Shown in pieces: positions 12,301-24,046 of a stretch of 64,000 bases of DNA. This DNA comes from Datisca glomerata (taxonomy: Eukaryota; Streptophyta; Magnoliopsida; Cucurbitales; Datiscaceae). The notes beneath the pieces are model-generated. The model worked only from the letters and a program-made list of their open reading frames with translations. It was not told the DNA's origin and did not search any database. The position numbers and the translations under genes are program-made. Location of the stretch: positions 42,501 to 106,500 of the forward strand of contig QANY01004715.1 in NCBI GenBank assembly GCA_003255025.1, written 5' to 3'. The first letter of the stretch is position 1, and the number at the start of each line of letters is the position of its first letter.

Positions 12301-12779
12301 TGTAAATGATTTTTCCTCCATGTCGGTGAAGGTTACGATGATAATGATGGGAGAAAAGAGAAGAGTAAATGCTCTGAGTAAAACTTCTCTTGGATTCAAT
12401 TGTATTGACTAGAGCCTGATCGTCATTTATTACATGAGCCTGTAATTATATGCCCTTTTCAGGATATTAACAAATTAATAATAAAAAAGGAGGGAATGAC
12501 CACACTCCCCCTATATTTTTCGTGGTGTCATCATGCTCCTAGGATTATCCTCATGCTTGTGAGATCATCCCCAAACATGACCCTCCATACCATGTTTGTT
12601 TCTTTCAACTACTCTGTTGATTATATTGCCTTTAAAACTGCTGAATCAATCGTAACCGTCTAATCTTTCCTGTAGCTCTAATTTCTCTATTCCCGTTTTC
12701 CACGGTGGAGATCTACTCACTCGCTCTTGATTGGTTCTCCTCCATTCATGTGACATAGTGAAGATTCTACACCTGTTCA
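12301..12779 (-). repeat. 5' LTR of the gypsy element
   Basis: This is the promoter-side LTR of the minus-strand element, matching 3134-3626. Its TATA region is changed: where the other LTR has TATAAATAC on the minus strand, this one reads TATAATTACA. Directly inside it the minus strand reads TTTTGGTGCTTTCATTGAG, the place where a primer-binding site must lie. I do not assign the tRNA. Confidence 0.92.
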
Positions 12780-13220
12780 TTACCGATATCAATACGTATC
12801 TACATGATTAAACTTTGTTGTGTGATGAAAATTTTATTTCTAAATTAGTATCAATTGACATAAATATAATGTCATTAATTATATATTAACATGTCATAGT
12901 TTTAATGTTAATGTTTAATAACATGATACAATGGGAACACATTCATAAGGAATAAATTCGGAAAAACGATCATGGAAGTTTTTCATGTCATAGATTAAAG
13001 GAAAGAAGTAAATGTTATATAAAGAATTCAAAACTTAAAAAAATCTGGAAAAAGTTGAAAAAAACAGGCTATTGAAATTCTAAAAGAAAATCTAATTCAA
13101 TTCTCTATGAAATAGTTAGAATAAATAAGAAAAAAATTAACCTAAATTAAAGTTGGTTGTAATCAACTAAATTAAGGGATCTATAATGAAGAAATTAAGT
13201 TATAATTTTCTAAATATATT

Positions 13221-13221
<1 letters not shown>

Positions 13222-13258
<37 letters not shown>
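13222..13258. repeat. (AT)n microsatellite
   Basis: Uninterrupted alternating AT of about 37 bases. Confidence 0.95.
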
Positions 13259-13261
<3 letters not shown>

Positions 13262-14674
13262 TATTAAATATAGTTACCTTAAATATTTATGTAAATATTA
13301 TTTTTACAAAAATAATAATAAGATATTTCACTTAAAAATGTTTAATAATCAAATTATAATTAAATACTATTAATATGTTATATGTTGATCACACCACTTA
13401 AATTGAAGAAGAATTGAAAAATAAACTTAAATCGAAGCATAAATTTCCATACCTACCGTAGAATTAAACCATAAAGTCAAGCTTAAAATAGTTTGAAAAT
13501 AAAAATGGAAAAAATCATTGACTTTCATTTTACAAGGAAAAAAATAAATCTAAAAACGAAAAAAAATAAAACAATTATTTCATTATAGGGGTAATTATGT
13601 CTATTAAAAATGCTATAACTTTTAAAAATTAAAATTGATAGAAATCTAAAGAATTAAAACTATTGACAAAAATTCAATGGGATGTGTGAAAACTGTTATT
13701 TGGGTGATCATCAAGAATATGCTATTTTTAAGAAAAAATAAAAAAATGGTCAATGATGAAACAAAAATAAAAAACAACCACCCAAATTTGAAAAAAACCA
13801 AAAATTCACCCAAAAAATCCCCCTCACATGCACCATCGAAGTTTTGTATTTCTGTCCGCAAAATTTATATAATATATACTCTATATATAAAATTTACTGC
13901 AAAAATTACACATGTATATAAAATACATACTGTAGATATTATATAAACTGATGAAAAATCTGGACACCGGTGCACATGCGCGCTAGACTCTCTCTGTGTG
14001 GAAAACTGTTTTTCTTGAAAATTGTGTCTAGAAGTTATTTTTGATGATTTTTTTATATCTTTGACCATTTTTTATAAGTTTTTTTAAAAATTGGTTATTT
14101 ATTAAGATTACTAATGGTTATTTGATGCAATTTCTAAATGAAATAAGGACATGAAAAGATCCAGTGGGCTCAACCAGCTGTAGGCTCAAGACTGATTTAT
14201 TCGGCCCCGCTTAATCGTGGGACAGATGGCGTTAGAGTTAAATTTGGGCGAGTGTTGATAGGGGTCTAGATGGAAGAATGAAGCAAGAAAATAATGTAAT
14301 ACTTCATTTGGAACATTGTTAGTTAATTTGACGATGGTAAAAATATGAAGTATTATTTGGTAAGTATAATAAAAATATTAAACGGTCAAACATTCAGTAA
14401 AAATTCGATCAATAATACGCAGTACGTAATAATTCAGATATAGATATTAAACATGTATAATACATTTCCATTTGAAAATTTCTATATAAAATATACGGAT
14501 TACAAACATATGATACATAAAAAATATAATAATTATAAGATAAAAGACAAAAGAATCATTCATTACAATAAAAAATCATTAATAATTTCATTAATTAGAT
14601 AAAAAATAAAAAAATAATTGATTATCTAAAATATAAAAATATGTAGAGTTGATAAATATATTTATACTCAATTG

Positions 14675-14791
14675 AAAAGTATATGTATAAATAAATATTG
14701 ATATATTATTTAAAATATAATTCATATTTCTAAAATAACAAAAATTTCATTTCATTGACTTTGATTTATTTATTTATTATTATATCTAATA
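14675..14791. repeat. 117-bp direct repeat, copy 1
   Basis: Matches 14902-15018 with only a handful of differences. It contains a TTTATTTATTTATTATTATATCTAAT end and lies 227 bases upstream of the second copy, with an A-rich block between them. Confidence 0.85.
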
Positions 14792-14901
14792 ATTTTTGTT
14801 CATTAAGAAAAATTTATAAAATAAAGTACTTAATAAAAGAAAATAAGAAAAAAGAAATAAGTAGTATAAGAAAAACAAATGCATGATAAAAGAAAAAAAA
14901 C

Positions 14902-15018
14902 AAAAGTATGTGTATAAATAAATATTGATATATTATTTAATATATAATTCATATTTGTAAAATAACAAAACTTTCATTTCATTGACCTTGATTTATTTAT
15001 TTATTATTATATCTAATA
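14902..15018. repeat. 117-bp direct repeat, copy 2
   Basis: Second copy of the unit at 14675-14791 in the same orientation. Confidence 0.85.
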
Positions 15019-16335
15019 CAATTTGGCAAACCTTTTCCCAAATCTTAAAATTCTTGTCCACTATGCATGTGCTAGCTTGTAATTATTTTCTACATTTTAA
15101 TTAACTATAAAATATTTTCAGTAGAAAGGGCTAAAAAGGTCATAATCTAACCATTTTTTTTGAAAATATTTACTTTTAATAGTAAATTATAAATGCTTTT
15201 ATATATTAGTCATTTGTGTATAATTGTTTTAATACTCAAATACCTCAATATTTATTAACAGTAAATTTATATTATTGATGAGTATTGACGTACTAACTTA
15301 ATTTGAATGTAAGAAATTATTTTACAAAAAATTAAACAATTCTTTTTATCGAAGAAGTTGTATATATTAATAGTTTGACTATAATTATTTTAATGCATAG
15401 GATTAATCAATATTTTTTTATTAGACATTAGACATGGTGCCGATATAATTTCCTGACTTTTTTGTGCAAATTTAATGTGAACAGAAAAACTCTCCCCACC
15501 GAAAGCAACTTTATAAAAGAGATCAAGGAATAAACTCTTGCATAAGTTTTACTCTTAGATAGATAGACTGACAATGTAGAAACCAAAATTTATTCTAATG
15601 TTTTTTTGCACAACTTTATAATATTTTTACGTAAGTGTATCAGATATTTAAAATAAGATGCAAGTGTACACGGTATAAAAAAACAAGTGATTTAACATTA
15701 ATCCATATTTTTTTCATGAAAAGAAAATGGACCACACGATTCACTTTTAATTGAAGTGAAAATTCTTCGGCATTCCTTGATATTACTTTCTACAAGTGTC
15801 ACATATGTTTTGAGGAAGGATAATATATCAAATTTGAAATTAAAAAAAAATTAGATGTGTTATCGAATGATACGAATAAATATTAAACATTCAGGTAGAT
15901 ATATAATTTTTATATTAAATATCTCATCCTCCCTATTTATTCTTTCTATATTTATATCCATTAAATACACATTATTATTTCTCTCCGGATATCTCTAGCT
16001 CTCTCCAAATCTCTCTCTCTTTTTCATATATATATAGATCGAATATTTGGCTTTATTTAATAAAAAATTAACAGAGATTCTCTCTTTCTANATACATGCA
16101 TGCATACATAATAAATACATGAATACATGTCATATGTATGTATGGATATATCATATATGTTACACCCACATACACACGTTATATACACCCAGAAAAGTAT
16201 TTTTTAAATATTATATAACACACACACATATATATGTTTACGCACAACACAAATATTGTTACCTATGCAATATATATATATATGTTAAATACAACACATA
16301 TATTGTTACCTATGCAAAATATATATACACACAGA

Positions 16336-16449
16336 TATTCAAGTAGAAACAATTACTGAACAGTAATTATTGAAGTAGAAATAATTAATGAACAATATGT
16401 GTGTATTATATAGATATTGAAGTAGAAACAATTAATGAACAGTAATTAT
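16336..16449. repeat. Direct repeats next to the pararetrovirus primer site
   Basis: A unit reading GAAGTAGAAACAATTAATGA and then ACAGTAATTAT occurs at about 16338-16370 and 16416-16449, with a third, shorter version at about 16370-16396. They sit just downstream (minus strand) of the primer-binding site, where the viral leader begins. Confidence 0.7.
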
Positions 16450-16464
16450 CCCCACCAGATTTGA

Positions 16465-16475
16465 CTTTGATACCA
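16465..16475 (-). promoter_or_regulatory. Primer-binding site of pararetrovirus copy 1
   Basis: The minus strand reads TTGGTATCAAAGTC here, close to the plant tRNA-Met primer site TGGTATCAGAGC used by Caulimoviridae. It lies about 300 bases downstream of the TATA box. Confidence 0.7.
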
Positions 16476-16595
16476 AGAGGCGCAGAATTGAACATTAATT
16501 ATCCACTAGAAGATAAACAGTAAAAACTGTATTAATAAATAGTAAAAACAGTTACTGTATTAGGGTATAAGATTAAAAAACTTACACAAACAGAG

Positions 16596-16601
16596 TTTAT
16601 T
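16596..16601 (-). promoter_or_regulatory. Candidate poly(A) signal of pararetrovirus copy 1
   Basis: AATAAA on the minus strand (CCAATAAAC), about 170 bases downstream of the TATA box. That is the spacing expected for a terminally redundant pararetroviral transcript. Confidence 0.6.
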
Positions 16602-16770
16602 GGCAACAATAAATTAGTGCTCCCGCTCACTAATTTACGTTGAAAAAAAAGCAGAAAAGATTTACAAAAGAGGAGTAGAAGAAGAAAGTTTTGTTTCACA
16701 AAACAGGTTTTAGCTCTCAAATAGTAAGAGTTGTAAAACGAGTTCTGATTCACAAATGGGAGAGGCTGCC

Positions 16771-16778
16771 TATTTATA
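16771..16778 (-). promoter_or_regulatory. TATA box of the pararetrovirus promoter
   Basis: The minus strand reads CTATAAATAGGCAGCCTCTC, a strong plant TATA context followed by a pyrimidine-rich start region. It lies between the end of the last viral ORF and the poly(A) signal, where the genome-length promoter of this family is found. Activity is not implied. Confidence 0.7.
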
Positions 16779-17147
16779 GCTAAGGAAAGTGGAGTTCACT
16801 GGGAACCCATCACTAACCCGAACTATTCTATTCTACAAAAGTAAAAAATATTTTACATTTCTACTTTTGTCTACTTTTGACTAAAAACAGTAAAAAGTAC
16901 AATGATTACGAAGAGACATATTACAAAGAATCTTTGGTAGGCGAAGTCCTTTGTAGTCGCCATGATTGGCTGAGACTGTTGGTGGATAATTGTTATCCTG
17001 AACTCGTCCTTTGATTGTGTTACTGTTGGTGGATAATTGTTATCCTGGTCTTGTCCTTTGATTGTGTTGAAGAGTATGACAGTCATTGCATCGTGCTTTT
17101 TATCATGATCTCTTAAATATCTCATTGGCATTTTGCCAATAATGAAA
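16779..17147. other. Viral intergenic region of copy 1
   Basis: Non-coding DNA between the downstream viral ORF and the TATA box. It contains a direct repeat: GTTGGTGGATAATTGTTATCCTG occurs at about 16979-17000 and again at 17025-17046, each followed by a CTTGTCCTTTGATTGTGTT-type block. These doubled blocks sit where upstream promoter elements would be expected. Confidence 0.55.
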
Positions 17148-18495
17148 CTATTCATCTTCATCTTCACTGAGATCCACATCCTCAAAAGGGTCTTGAGAAT
17201 CTTGGAAGGGATCATGGGCCCATCGGGGAAGAGACCGAACATGAGATTTTTCCTTTGATTTTGGAGATTGATTCTTTTTATTTTTGATTGGGTGACTTGA
17301 TTCTACTGAGGATTCAGAGTTAGAAGTAGAATTTTCTAGAAGGAGGAGCATTTTTTGTATTAACTCCTGCTTTTCTTTGGATTTTTAGACTTATTTTTGC
17401 CTTTTGAAGAAGGTCTTGTGGTGGATTTTGAATTTTGGGAGGAGTCTGATGATTGCTTAATTTGTAGAGCCTGAATATCTGGTTCCTTAATTTTTAAGGG
17501 GGCCACTGGAGGCTTGGGAGATTTTGTCTGAGAGTGAGATTTTGCCAATTCTTCATGTATGGAGGCAGATATTTTTAGTGTACTGAATTTGTCCCACCAT
17601 TTTACATAGTATTGTCTGGTGAGGATTTCTTCTTCAATGGCATATTGCCATTTAAGGATCCAAAAGATTTTGAATTTATTTACAAAATAGATTATTGGAG
17701 GAAAAGAGGCATCAACTGTTGAGGGTTTAAATAATTTTAAAAATAAACTGTAATTTTGTTGTAAATCAATTGAAAAAATCTCAAAGACAGGACCATGGAT
17801 TGATCACCATCTTGAAAATCATTTTGGTAAATTAATTTTAAAATTTTTGTCAAAATTTAAAAACCAAGAGTGGTTAAATTCACTATTTTGATATAAGAAA
17901 ATTATTTGCCATGCATCAATATAGTCAAAATAATTATATTATTTTTTATTTAAAAGTGGTTTTAACCCTGAGGGATTAATTTTCCATTCCTCCAAAGTTA
18001 TTATTTTGACGATATAGAAGGAATGATAAATGATTTTTCCTTCTGCACTGTTTATTGGTTTGATATTTATTGATTTTGCCTCTAGGAGAATGTCTCTATA
18101 GAAACTAAGGGTTTTGTCCTTGTGTCCAGAGACAAAATGGGAATCAGGAAGGAAATGAGCATTCACTATTTCTATCGAATTTTTGAAATGGGTGAATGGG
18201 TGTTCAATATAGAAGAGATTTTTACTGGGATTTTTCTGTAATAAGGAGAAGATTTTCTATAATTGATGAATGATTGGTTGATGACCAATTGTGAGTCAAA
18301 TGGTTTAGAAACTACAAATGAGTCAAATTGATTGACCAAAGCATTTTGGTAATTAGGTCTGGTGGACCCAAGAACTGTTAACTGGGTATTTTTAGGAGTA
18401 GAAGACTATTTTTTGATTTGGGCCTTAAGGGCCAATTGGTGTGTGAAGGTTTCTCCTTTGGTCATCTTCCCGAAAGCTTGGGGCCTAGACCCCAT
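17148..18495 (-). pseudogene. Pararetrovirus copy 1 ORF downstream of RNase H, broken
   Basis: The frame following RNase H can open at the ATG at 18493-18495 (MGSRPQAF), overlapping the end of the polymerase frame. The N-terminal part contains LGSTRPNYQNALVNQFDSF; a middle block has SFYRDILLEAKS and ITLEEWK (17939-18166). The C-terminal part is Ser/Lys/Pro-rich (17360-17548) and ends in an acidic tail with FEDVDLSEDEDE (17148-17351). The same protein is seen in copy 2. Comparable downstream proteins occur in petuvirus-like endogenous sequences. Role unknown; a transactivator or inclusion protein is a guess from position only. It is fragmented by many stops. Confidence 0.7.
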
Positions 18496-18499
18496 CCTT

Positions 18500-18960
18500 T
18501 TGTTACCCCTGCAGGAATTCACGTGTTAAAAAGTAAGGGACTGAATTATCAACTCCTTTAATAAATTCAATATTGAAATCAAATATACTAAGTATAGATT
18601 GCCATCTAGCAAAGATCTGTTTGGAGGCTATATTTTTAACATCTTTTTCTAGAACATGCTTAACAGATTTGCAATCAATTTTTAGCAAGAATTTTTGATT
18701 TAGCAAGTCATCTTGGAATTTCTATATGCATAAAACAACAGATAAAATTTCTTTCTTAATAGTACAGTAATTAATTTGTGATTGAGATCTCGTTCCAGAT
18801 GTAAACCTAACAATTTGTTCGGGTGCTTCTGGAGAAATCTTTTGTAACAGAATGCCTCCATATCCAATCTCAGAGGCATCATATTGGACAATTTTAAAAG
18901 AATTATTAGTGGGAGTGTCAAGACAAGAAAGTGTCTTAACATGAGTTTTAATTCTTTTGA
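18500..18960 (-). pseudogene. Pararetrovirus copy 1 RNase H, broken
   Basis: Degrades viral RNA in RNA-DNA hybrids. The frame after RT carries a YDASEIGYGGILLQ motif with the first catalytic Asp, then a TSGTRSQSQINY segment. The C-terminal half (18503-18706) is in another frame and contains FARWQSILSIFDFNIEFIKG and the usual tail. One frameshift near 18720 separates the halves. Confidence 0.85.
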
Positions 18961-19940
18961 TTAAATCAGTGTGGACAGTTGTCCAAGGAGGAAGATTCTT
19001 TTTAAGCCTGTCAAAGAGAGACTTACAATCAATTCTCATTTTATTGTAAAAATCAGATATGTAATTTAAAGATCCTAGAAACCTTTGTAATTGTGTTTTA
19101 TCTAGAATTTCATTGGGGATTTTGTCAGCAAATTGTATTACCCTGTCAATTGGCTTGATTATAGAATGGTGTATTTCGAATCCTAACAATCTAATCTTAG
19201 ATTGAAATAATTTAATTTTGCTTGCAGAGATAACTAAACCGTTTTGTTTTATTATCCTAACAAATGATTCAAGGTGCCTCCAATGTTGTTCTATTATTTT
19301 TGAGAAAATAAGAACGTCATCAATGTAAACAATTAAGAAATCAGTAAATTGATTAAAGATTTTATTCATGATATTTTGAAATTCACTAGGAGCATTTTTA
19401 AGGCAAATGGAGTTACAAATGCTGTTTTATATCACTTTCATTTATCTGGATTTGCCAAAATTCAAATTTCATATCAAATTTGGAGAATACTACTGCATCT
19501 CCAAGTCTATTTATTAAATCCATTTTGTTTGATATTGAATATTTTATCCATTCTAAAATATTATTAAGGGGCTTATAATTGATCACTAAACAAGGAACTC
19601 CTCGTTCGATTTCGCTGGCCTTCTTGACATAAAAGGCTGAACAGGACCAATGAGATTTTCTTTTTCTCATAATATTTTTATTGAGAAGTTTCGTAATTTC
19701 CTTTTTACAGAACTCAAGCATTTTAGAATTCATCTGAATTGGTCTTGCCTTTGTTGGGATATTTTTTTCATCAAATCCCTTAATATAGGGAAGATTGACA
19801 GTATGTTGCTTTCTGTGCTAGAAAGCGTTAAGAATATCAGAACATAATTCTTTACAGATTTTTTGTTCAAATTTTTTAATTTTGTTTTGGAGAATAGAAC
19901 TTTGAAGCTGTTCTTCAATTCTGTTAAATTTTAATTCATT
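18960..19940 (-). pseudogene. Pararetrovirus copy 1 reverse transcriptase, broken; YIDD kept
   Basis: Polymerase that copies the pregenomic RNA. The palm motif VYIDDVLIFS is intact (about 19305-19335) in the frame 18722-19369, together with the thumb region LQRFLGSLNYISDFYN. The N-terminal part (19413-19733) has the LVINYKPLN block. Between them, around 19370-19430, this copy lacks roughly 30 bases that copy 2 retains (near 60470-60510), which breaks the frame. Confidence 0.9.
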
Positions 19941-20768
19941 TTATAAAAAACATAATTGTTTTTCTTTACAAGAAATGAGATTTATTGAATTTGAGATAGA
20001 TTTTTCATTTAGAGTTTTTAATTTTTCATTACTGGGAGAAGAGAGGAATTTAAATTTTATTGGTTTATTCATGACATTGGTAATTATTCCATCATACTTT
20101 GTTGAAAAAGGATATAGCAGAGCAATAAATGGTAGATCTAGGATAATTTTTTCAGTCATATTTTTTACTAAGACAAATGATATTTTAAAACATACATTGT
20201 CTTGGCAAATATGAACTGTGTGTATTTCATAATTAATATGGATACGAGTACCATTAGCAGAGGACAAAGATTCTTTTATCTTCTTGAAGTACTTGGTTGG
20301 AACTAATCCTTCCTCCATACAATTCGAATCTGCTCCCGAATTTACAAGAGTCATTGTTGTAAAATCAAAATCTTGAATGATTATTCTAACCATTATGTGC
20401 CATTTTTTTATTTTTATGTGACTGAGGATTTGGATAAAATATTCATCATTGCCTTGATAGTTTATGGGATCCTCAATCTCATTATCACAAATTAGTAATT
20501 TACTAGGTTTACCTATTTCTTGTTTATTAATTAGGCTTTCTATTTTTAAAAGATTTAATTCTTCTTTTATTTTAGTGTTTGAATTTTTCAAATCTTTTAT
20601 TTCAATCTTAATATCTTTAATTTCTTTTTGAAGTTCCTGTAAGGTAACTTCATTTTCTTTCCTTTTTATCTTATTGAATTTTTCAAGGGTCTGTGAAAAA
20701 CTTATAGTATTATTATTATTAGACTCCGTACTTTCTTTCTTTAGAACTATTTTCTTTAAGTCTTTCAA
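19941..20768 (-). pseudogene. Pararetrovirus copy 1 protease region; catalytic Asp lost
   Basis: The long frame of 275 residues begins with a Lys/Glu-rich, Asn-rich coiled-coil-like stretch, then the aspartic protease. The active-site triplet reads VNSGADSNC where DSG is expected, and the second conserved segment reads ILDLPFIA in place of ILGxPF. Copy 2 keeps DSG at the same place but has a stop after it. The unusual length of the open frame suggests that frame decay is uneven. Confidence 0.85.
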
Positions 20769-21065
20769 TGTATTCTTGTTTTAATTCAGGATTTTCAATT
20801 TTGTAAATTAAATCTAACAAGAGGGTTTCTTGTTCTTCATTTTTATTTAGGACATTGATTTTTTGACAACAACTATCCCTACACCACATAGTGATGTTAG
20901 GAGAATCACTGTCAGAACTTAAGGATTCAGTTTCAGAGGATTCATGGGTTTCATATTTTCCTAAATCTTCACTATTACTGTCATAATAATCTATTATTTC
21001 TAAAATTCTAAACAATTCATGTTTATCTTCTTCAGAAAATTTTAATTGGTTAATTTTATTCTTAA

Positions 21066-22110
21066 CCTGACAAGTATTTGAAAGGTGAAATTTCTGACCA
21101 CATTTGAAACACGTAATATTAGTTTTATCAATTTTTTTATTAAACCTTTTTCTGGAATAATTTTTATTCCTAGAGAAGTTTTTTTTTTTAGAAAAGTTTT
21201 GATAAAATTTTTTATTTCTATGTTTGTGGTAATTTTTCCTATAGGGCTTATAAGACCTTCTAGGGTTTATATGAAAATGTTTTCTATTCTTCTGAGAAGG
21301 GGCAATAGAGGGTAAACTGTACCACAGAAATTACCTAACTCATACTTAGCAGCTTTTACTTTCTTTTTTAATTTGTTTGTTGATTTTCATATCAACACAC
21401 ATTTTTAATCCTTCTTTTTGTATTATAGTAATTATGGTTCCACATGTTAGACTATCATAGTCTATATTTCCTAGGTCATTACTAATGACTGTCCTTATTT
21501 TATGGGCAAAAAGATTTTTTATGGGCAAAAAGATTGGGTAATCCATTAATAAATTTTTCTTTCCAAAAGGGTTGATTACTATCATTCATTGACATTACTC
21601 TGGATAAGAATATATTCTTATACCAATTAAAATCACTTAATGTTGGACACCTAAGATTTGTTAATTGATCATGTATACGCGAAGTAATATTACTTGGCGT
21701 ACCAATGAAATGTTCAATTATTGTATAAAGGAGCGTATTTATAACATCAGGTATTGTTTCCTGATTTTCTCCAATAATTGGGTTTCCTTTAGTATCAATC
21801 TTAACTGCTGAGAGGATGACAATTTTGGATTCATGTGTGAGATATTTTTCCCACCAGGAATGAAGCATTCCTGTGAATCCTGTGACTAGAAGATTTATTA
21901 CTTCTTCATGAAGTAAATTGTGAGAGGTAATGTAGCTATTAGCTAACATTGTCATGTTTTGTAATTTATTGAGGACTTCATGTTCAGAAAGATCATCAAT
22001 ATTTCACTCATATAATTTTTCTACAGAAACAGAAAATTGATTAACAAGAGATGATTCAGTAATTTGAATATCAGGAGGCATGAGCTTCTTATGCCATTTT
22101 CTTTCTAATT
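21066..22110 (-). pseudogene. Pararetrovirus copy 1 coat protein core and zinc finger, broken
   Basis: Capsid region. The frame 21500-21955 has the VTGFTGMLHSWWEKYL motif typical of the pararetroviral and retroviral capsid core. The zinc finger CFKCGQKFHLSNTC (about 21070-21110) keeps all four ligands. An acidic Ser-rich block with a Cys pair follows (20719-21015). A 19-base tandem duplication near 21501-21538 (TATGGGCAAAAAGATT twice) shifts the frame at the end of the core. Confidence 0.85.
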
Positions 22111-22112
22111 TA

Positions 22113-22930
22113 TTAATTTCTAAATTTTTTAAATATTTTTTCAATATTGTTAATATTTGAAATTTCATCTATTGCAGATGATTCGTAAGTTGATTCTGAC
22201 CTATGACTATTTGAGTCAGTATTATCGTCTTGGTTAATTAATTTTAATTCTTGAAATATTTCATCAATTGTTTCAGACTTAGAATCTAAATTATTGTTTT
22301 GGTTAACAATCTTAACAGAAGAAGATGACTCAGTAGATTTATTTTTTAATTCCTGAATCATTTTATCAAATTTTTAATTAATTGGAATAATTTTTAAAGT
22401 GGTTTTATCTGAAAGATTTATTAAGGATTTTTCTTTCAGAGTTTCACTAGGCTTAGGTTCATTGAGAACATCAACCTTAATTTCAATTTTGTCTAACTGT
22501 TTTCCTATTGTAATTAGACTCTGGTTAGTATAGTTGAGTTGTTCAACTACTTTTTTGTTTGGTTCTTCTTCCTTTACAATTTTGAAAGAAGAAGCAGTGA
22601 TTAATGAATTCTTATGATTAATTATGATTTTCTCAGGAGGAAGATGACTAGTAGATACTACACTAGAGTCTTCCTTAAGCCATTTATACTTTGAAATTAC
22701 TTTGATATTTCTTTCGTAAATATCTTCAACATAATCTAGGAAAAATATATCAATTTTAAATTCTTGCATAAATGCCTTCCATTCAACAAGTATGACTTTT
22801 CTTTGATCCATATCATATGAATCTCTGAACCTATTACGTCTATCTAAATTGTTTGGGTCATTATTGTGTTGGGCCAGACGTTCCCAATCCGGATTATATT
22901 CTTGACTAAAGGTTCCTATATTCAGAACTA
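22113..22930 (-). pseudogene. Pararetrovirus copy 1 region between movement and coat proteins
   Basis: Frames 22374-22811 and 22113-22361 are Lys/Glu/Ser/Asn-rich and look like coiled-coil and disordered linker sequence. The segment is colinear with 63140-63750 in copy 2. It belongs to the viral polyprotein N-terminal half, but no enzymatic motif is present. Confidence 0.65.
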
Positions 22931-23214
22931 AGAGTTAAGGGTTGACAGAATTAAGGCTTCCTTGGAAATCTGATCCAGTGGGTGCTTCAGTTTTATCAGC
23001 TTGTTCAGACTTATTATCAAAGACTGGCTGACTAACTTGAGAGCTTGTGGCTATGCCTTTAAGTTTTAAATTTGTAATTTTTTTAATTCTTGTTCTAAGT
23101 GTTGAATCCTAATATTTTGATCATTACCAATGGATGATCCAGAAAAGAAATTTCTAGGGGTACTAGACTGGCTATATTCCTTAATTTGTGGACTAGAAAA
23201 TGATTAAAAGTTAA

Positions 23215-24046
23215 TTTTTACAGTACCATCCATGTACTGTTAGATGTAATCTACATCTTCAATTGGTCTTTGAATTTGGGTAGGTTGACTTTCATTGGTT
23301 AAAAGCCAATTTGTTGGTAAATTAATTTCAATCCACCTAATTGTTTTAGGAACTCTAATATTTACATTACTTTGACTAGATTGTATCAATAGGGATTGAC
23401 TTTGGACTCCTATTGATGGCTTGGAAGTTCATATTTATTTTGGTTACTTTGTAATGTATTCTAAAAATTAAAGCTAGAGGTTGGGTACCTTCTAAGACTT
23501 GGTAACCACTAGTTTTAATATTTAAAGTTAATGATTTTAAAATATGGGGATCTGCTAAACTAACAGATAGATCAGGAAAACAATCAAAATGAATTGGACC
23601 ATTACAAAGTGAAAATTCAATTAAACCTAATATACTATCATTAAAATTTGTAAATCTTGCATCTCGCAAGGCTAATAAGACAGAGGTATTTAGGCCTATT
23701 CTCGTGAGTGGTTTTACTCCAATCTGGACTAAACCAAAATGAAGGAAATTATATCCTTCTTGAATATGATGCTTTATTGCATCAGAGGAAAGTAATTGAC
23801 ATGTTTCATGCTCTTTTCCAAGAGCATATATTTTTCAATTGTTTTTACATGATGCTGAGACTTGAAAGAAGCAACAGACCATGTTGATTTATAAATATTT
23901 TTATTGGGGATTTTATGTATATTCCATACCCTATGATCTACTTGATCATCTGTTAATTCTATGTGTTCATCATTTATTATGTCAGGAATTGATGTTATTG
24001 TTGACCTATTACTACTAGAAGAATTACTCCTAAATAATCTACTCAT
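23215..24046 (-). pseudogene. Pararetrovirus copy 1 movement protein, broken
   Basis: Cell-to-cell movement protein of the 30K superfamily. The start ATG at 24044-24046 opens a Ser-rich N-terminus (23774-24046). After a frame change come FGLVQIGVKPLTRIGLNTS (about 23700-23760) and the conserved GPIHFDCFPDLSVSLADPHI block (about 23540-23610). Presence of this gene is the clearest sign that the element is a pararetrovirus and not a retrotransposon. Copy 2 runs out of the window before reaching it. Confidence 0.88.

Larger units (their letters stand above)
3134..12779 (-). mobile_element. Ty3/gypsy LTR retrotransposon, complete but decayed (Tat-like)
   Basis: A full-length element of 9.6 kb reads on the minus strand, bounded by LTRs at 3134-3626 and 12301-12779 and by a perfect 5-bp target-site duplication TTACC (3129-3133 and 12780-12784). 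Domain order from right to left is gag, protease, RT, RNase H, integrase, with RT and RNase H before integrase as in Ty3/gypsy. A long extra plus-strand ORF lies between integrase and the 3' LTR. Additional antisense ORFs there are characteristic of the Tat lineage; the lineage call is inference. All protein domains carry stops or frameshifts, and the two LTRs differ at roughly one base in eight in the part I compared by eye. The copy is therefore old and not autonomous. Confidence 0.93.
12785..16340. other. AT-rich spacer, no gene seen
   Basis: Very AT-rich. It contains an (AT)n tract at 13222-13258, a 117-bp direct repeat (14675-14791 and 14902-15018), pyrimidine-rich low complexity near 15990-16025, and mixed ATAC/CACATA simple sequence from 16095 to 16340. 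Position 16091 is an ambiguous base. Reading frames such as 13677-13946 and 16047-16346 are low-complexity chance frames. Confidence 0.65.

Noticed and set aside
16047..16346. 99-residue plus-strand frame
   Set aside because: It spans ATAC/CACATA simple sequence and an ambiguous base, and its composition follows the repeat.
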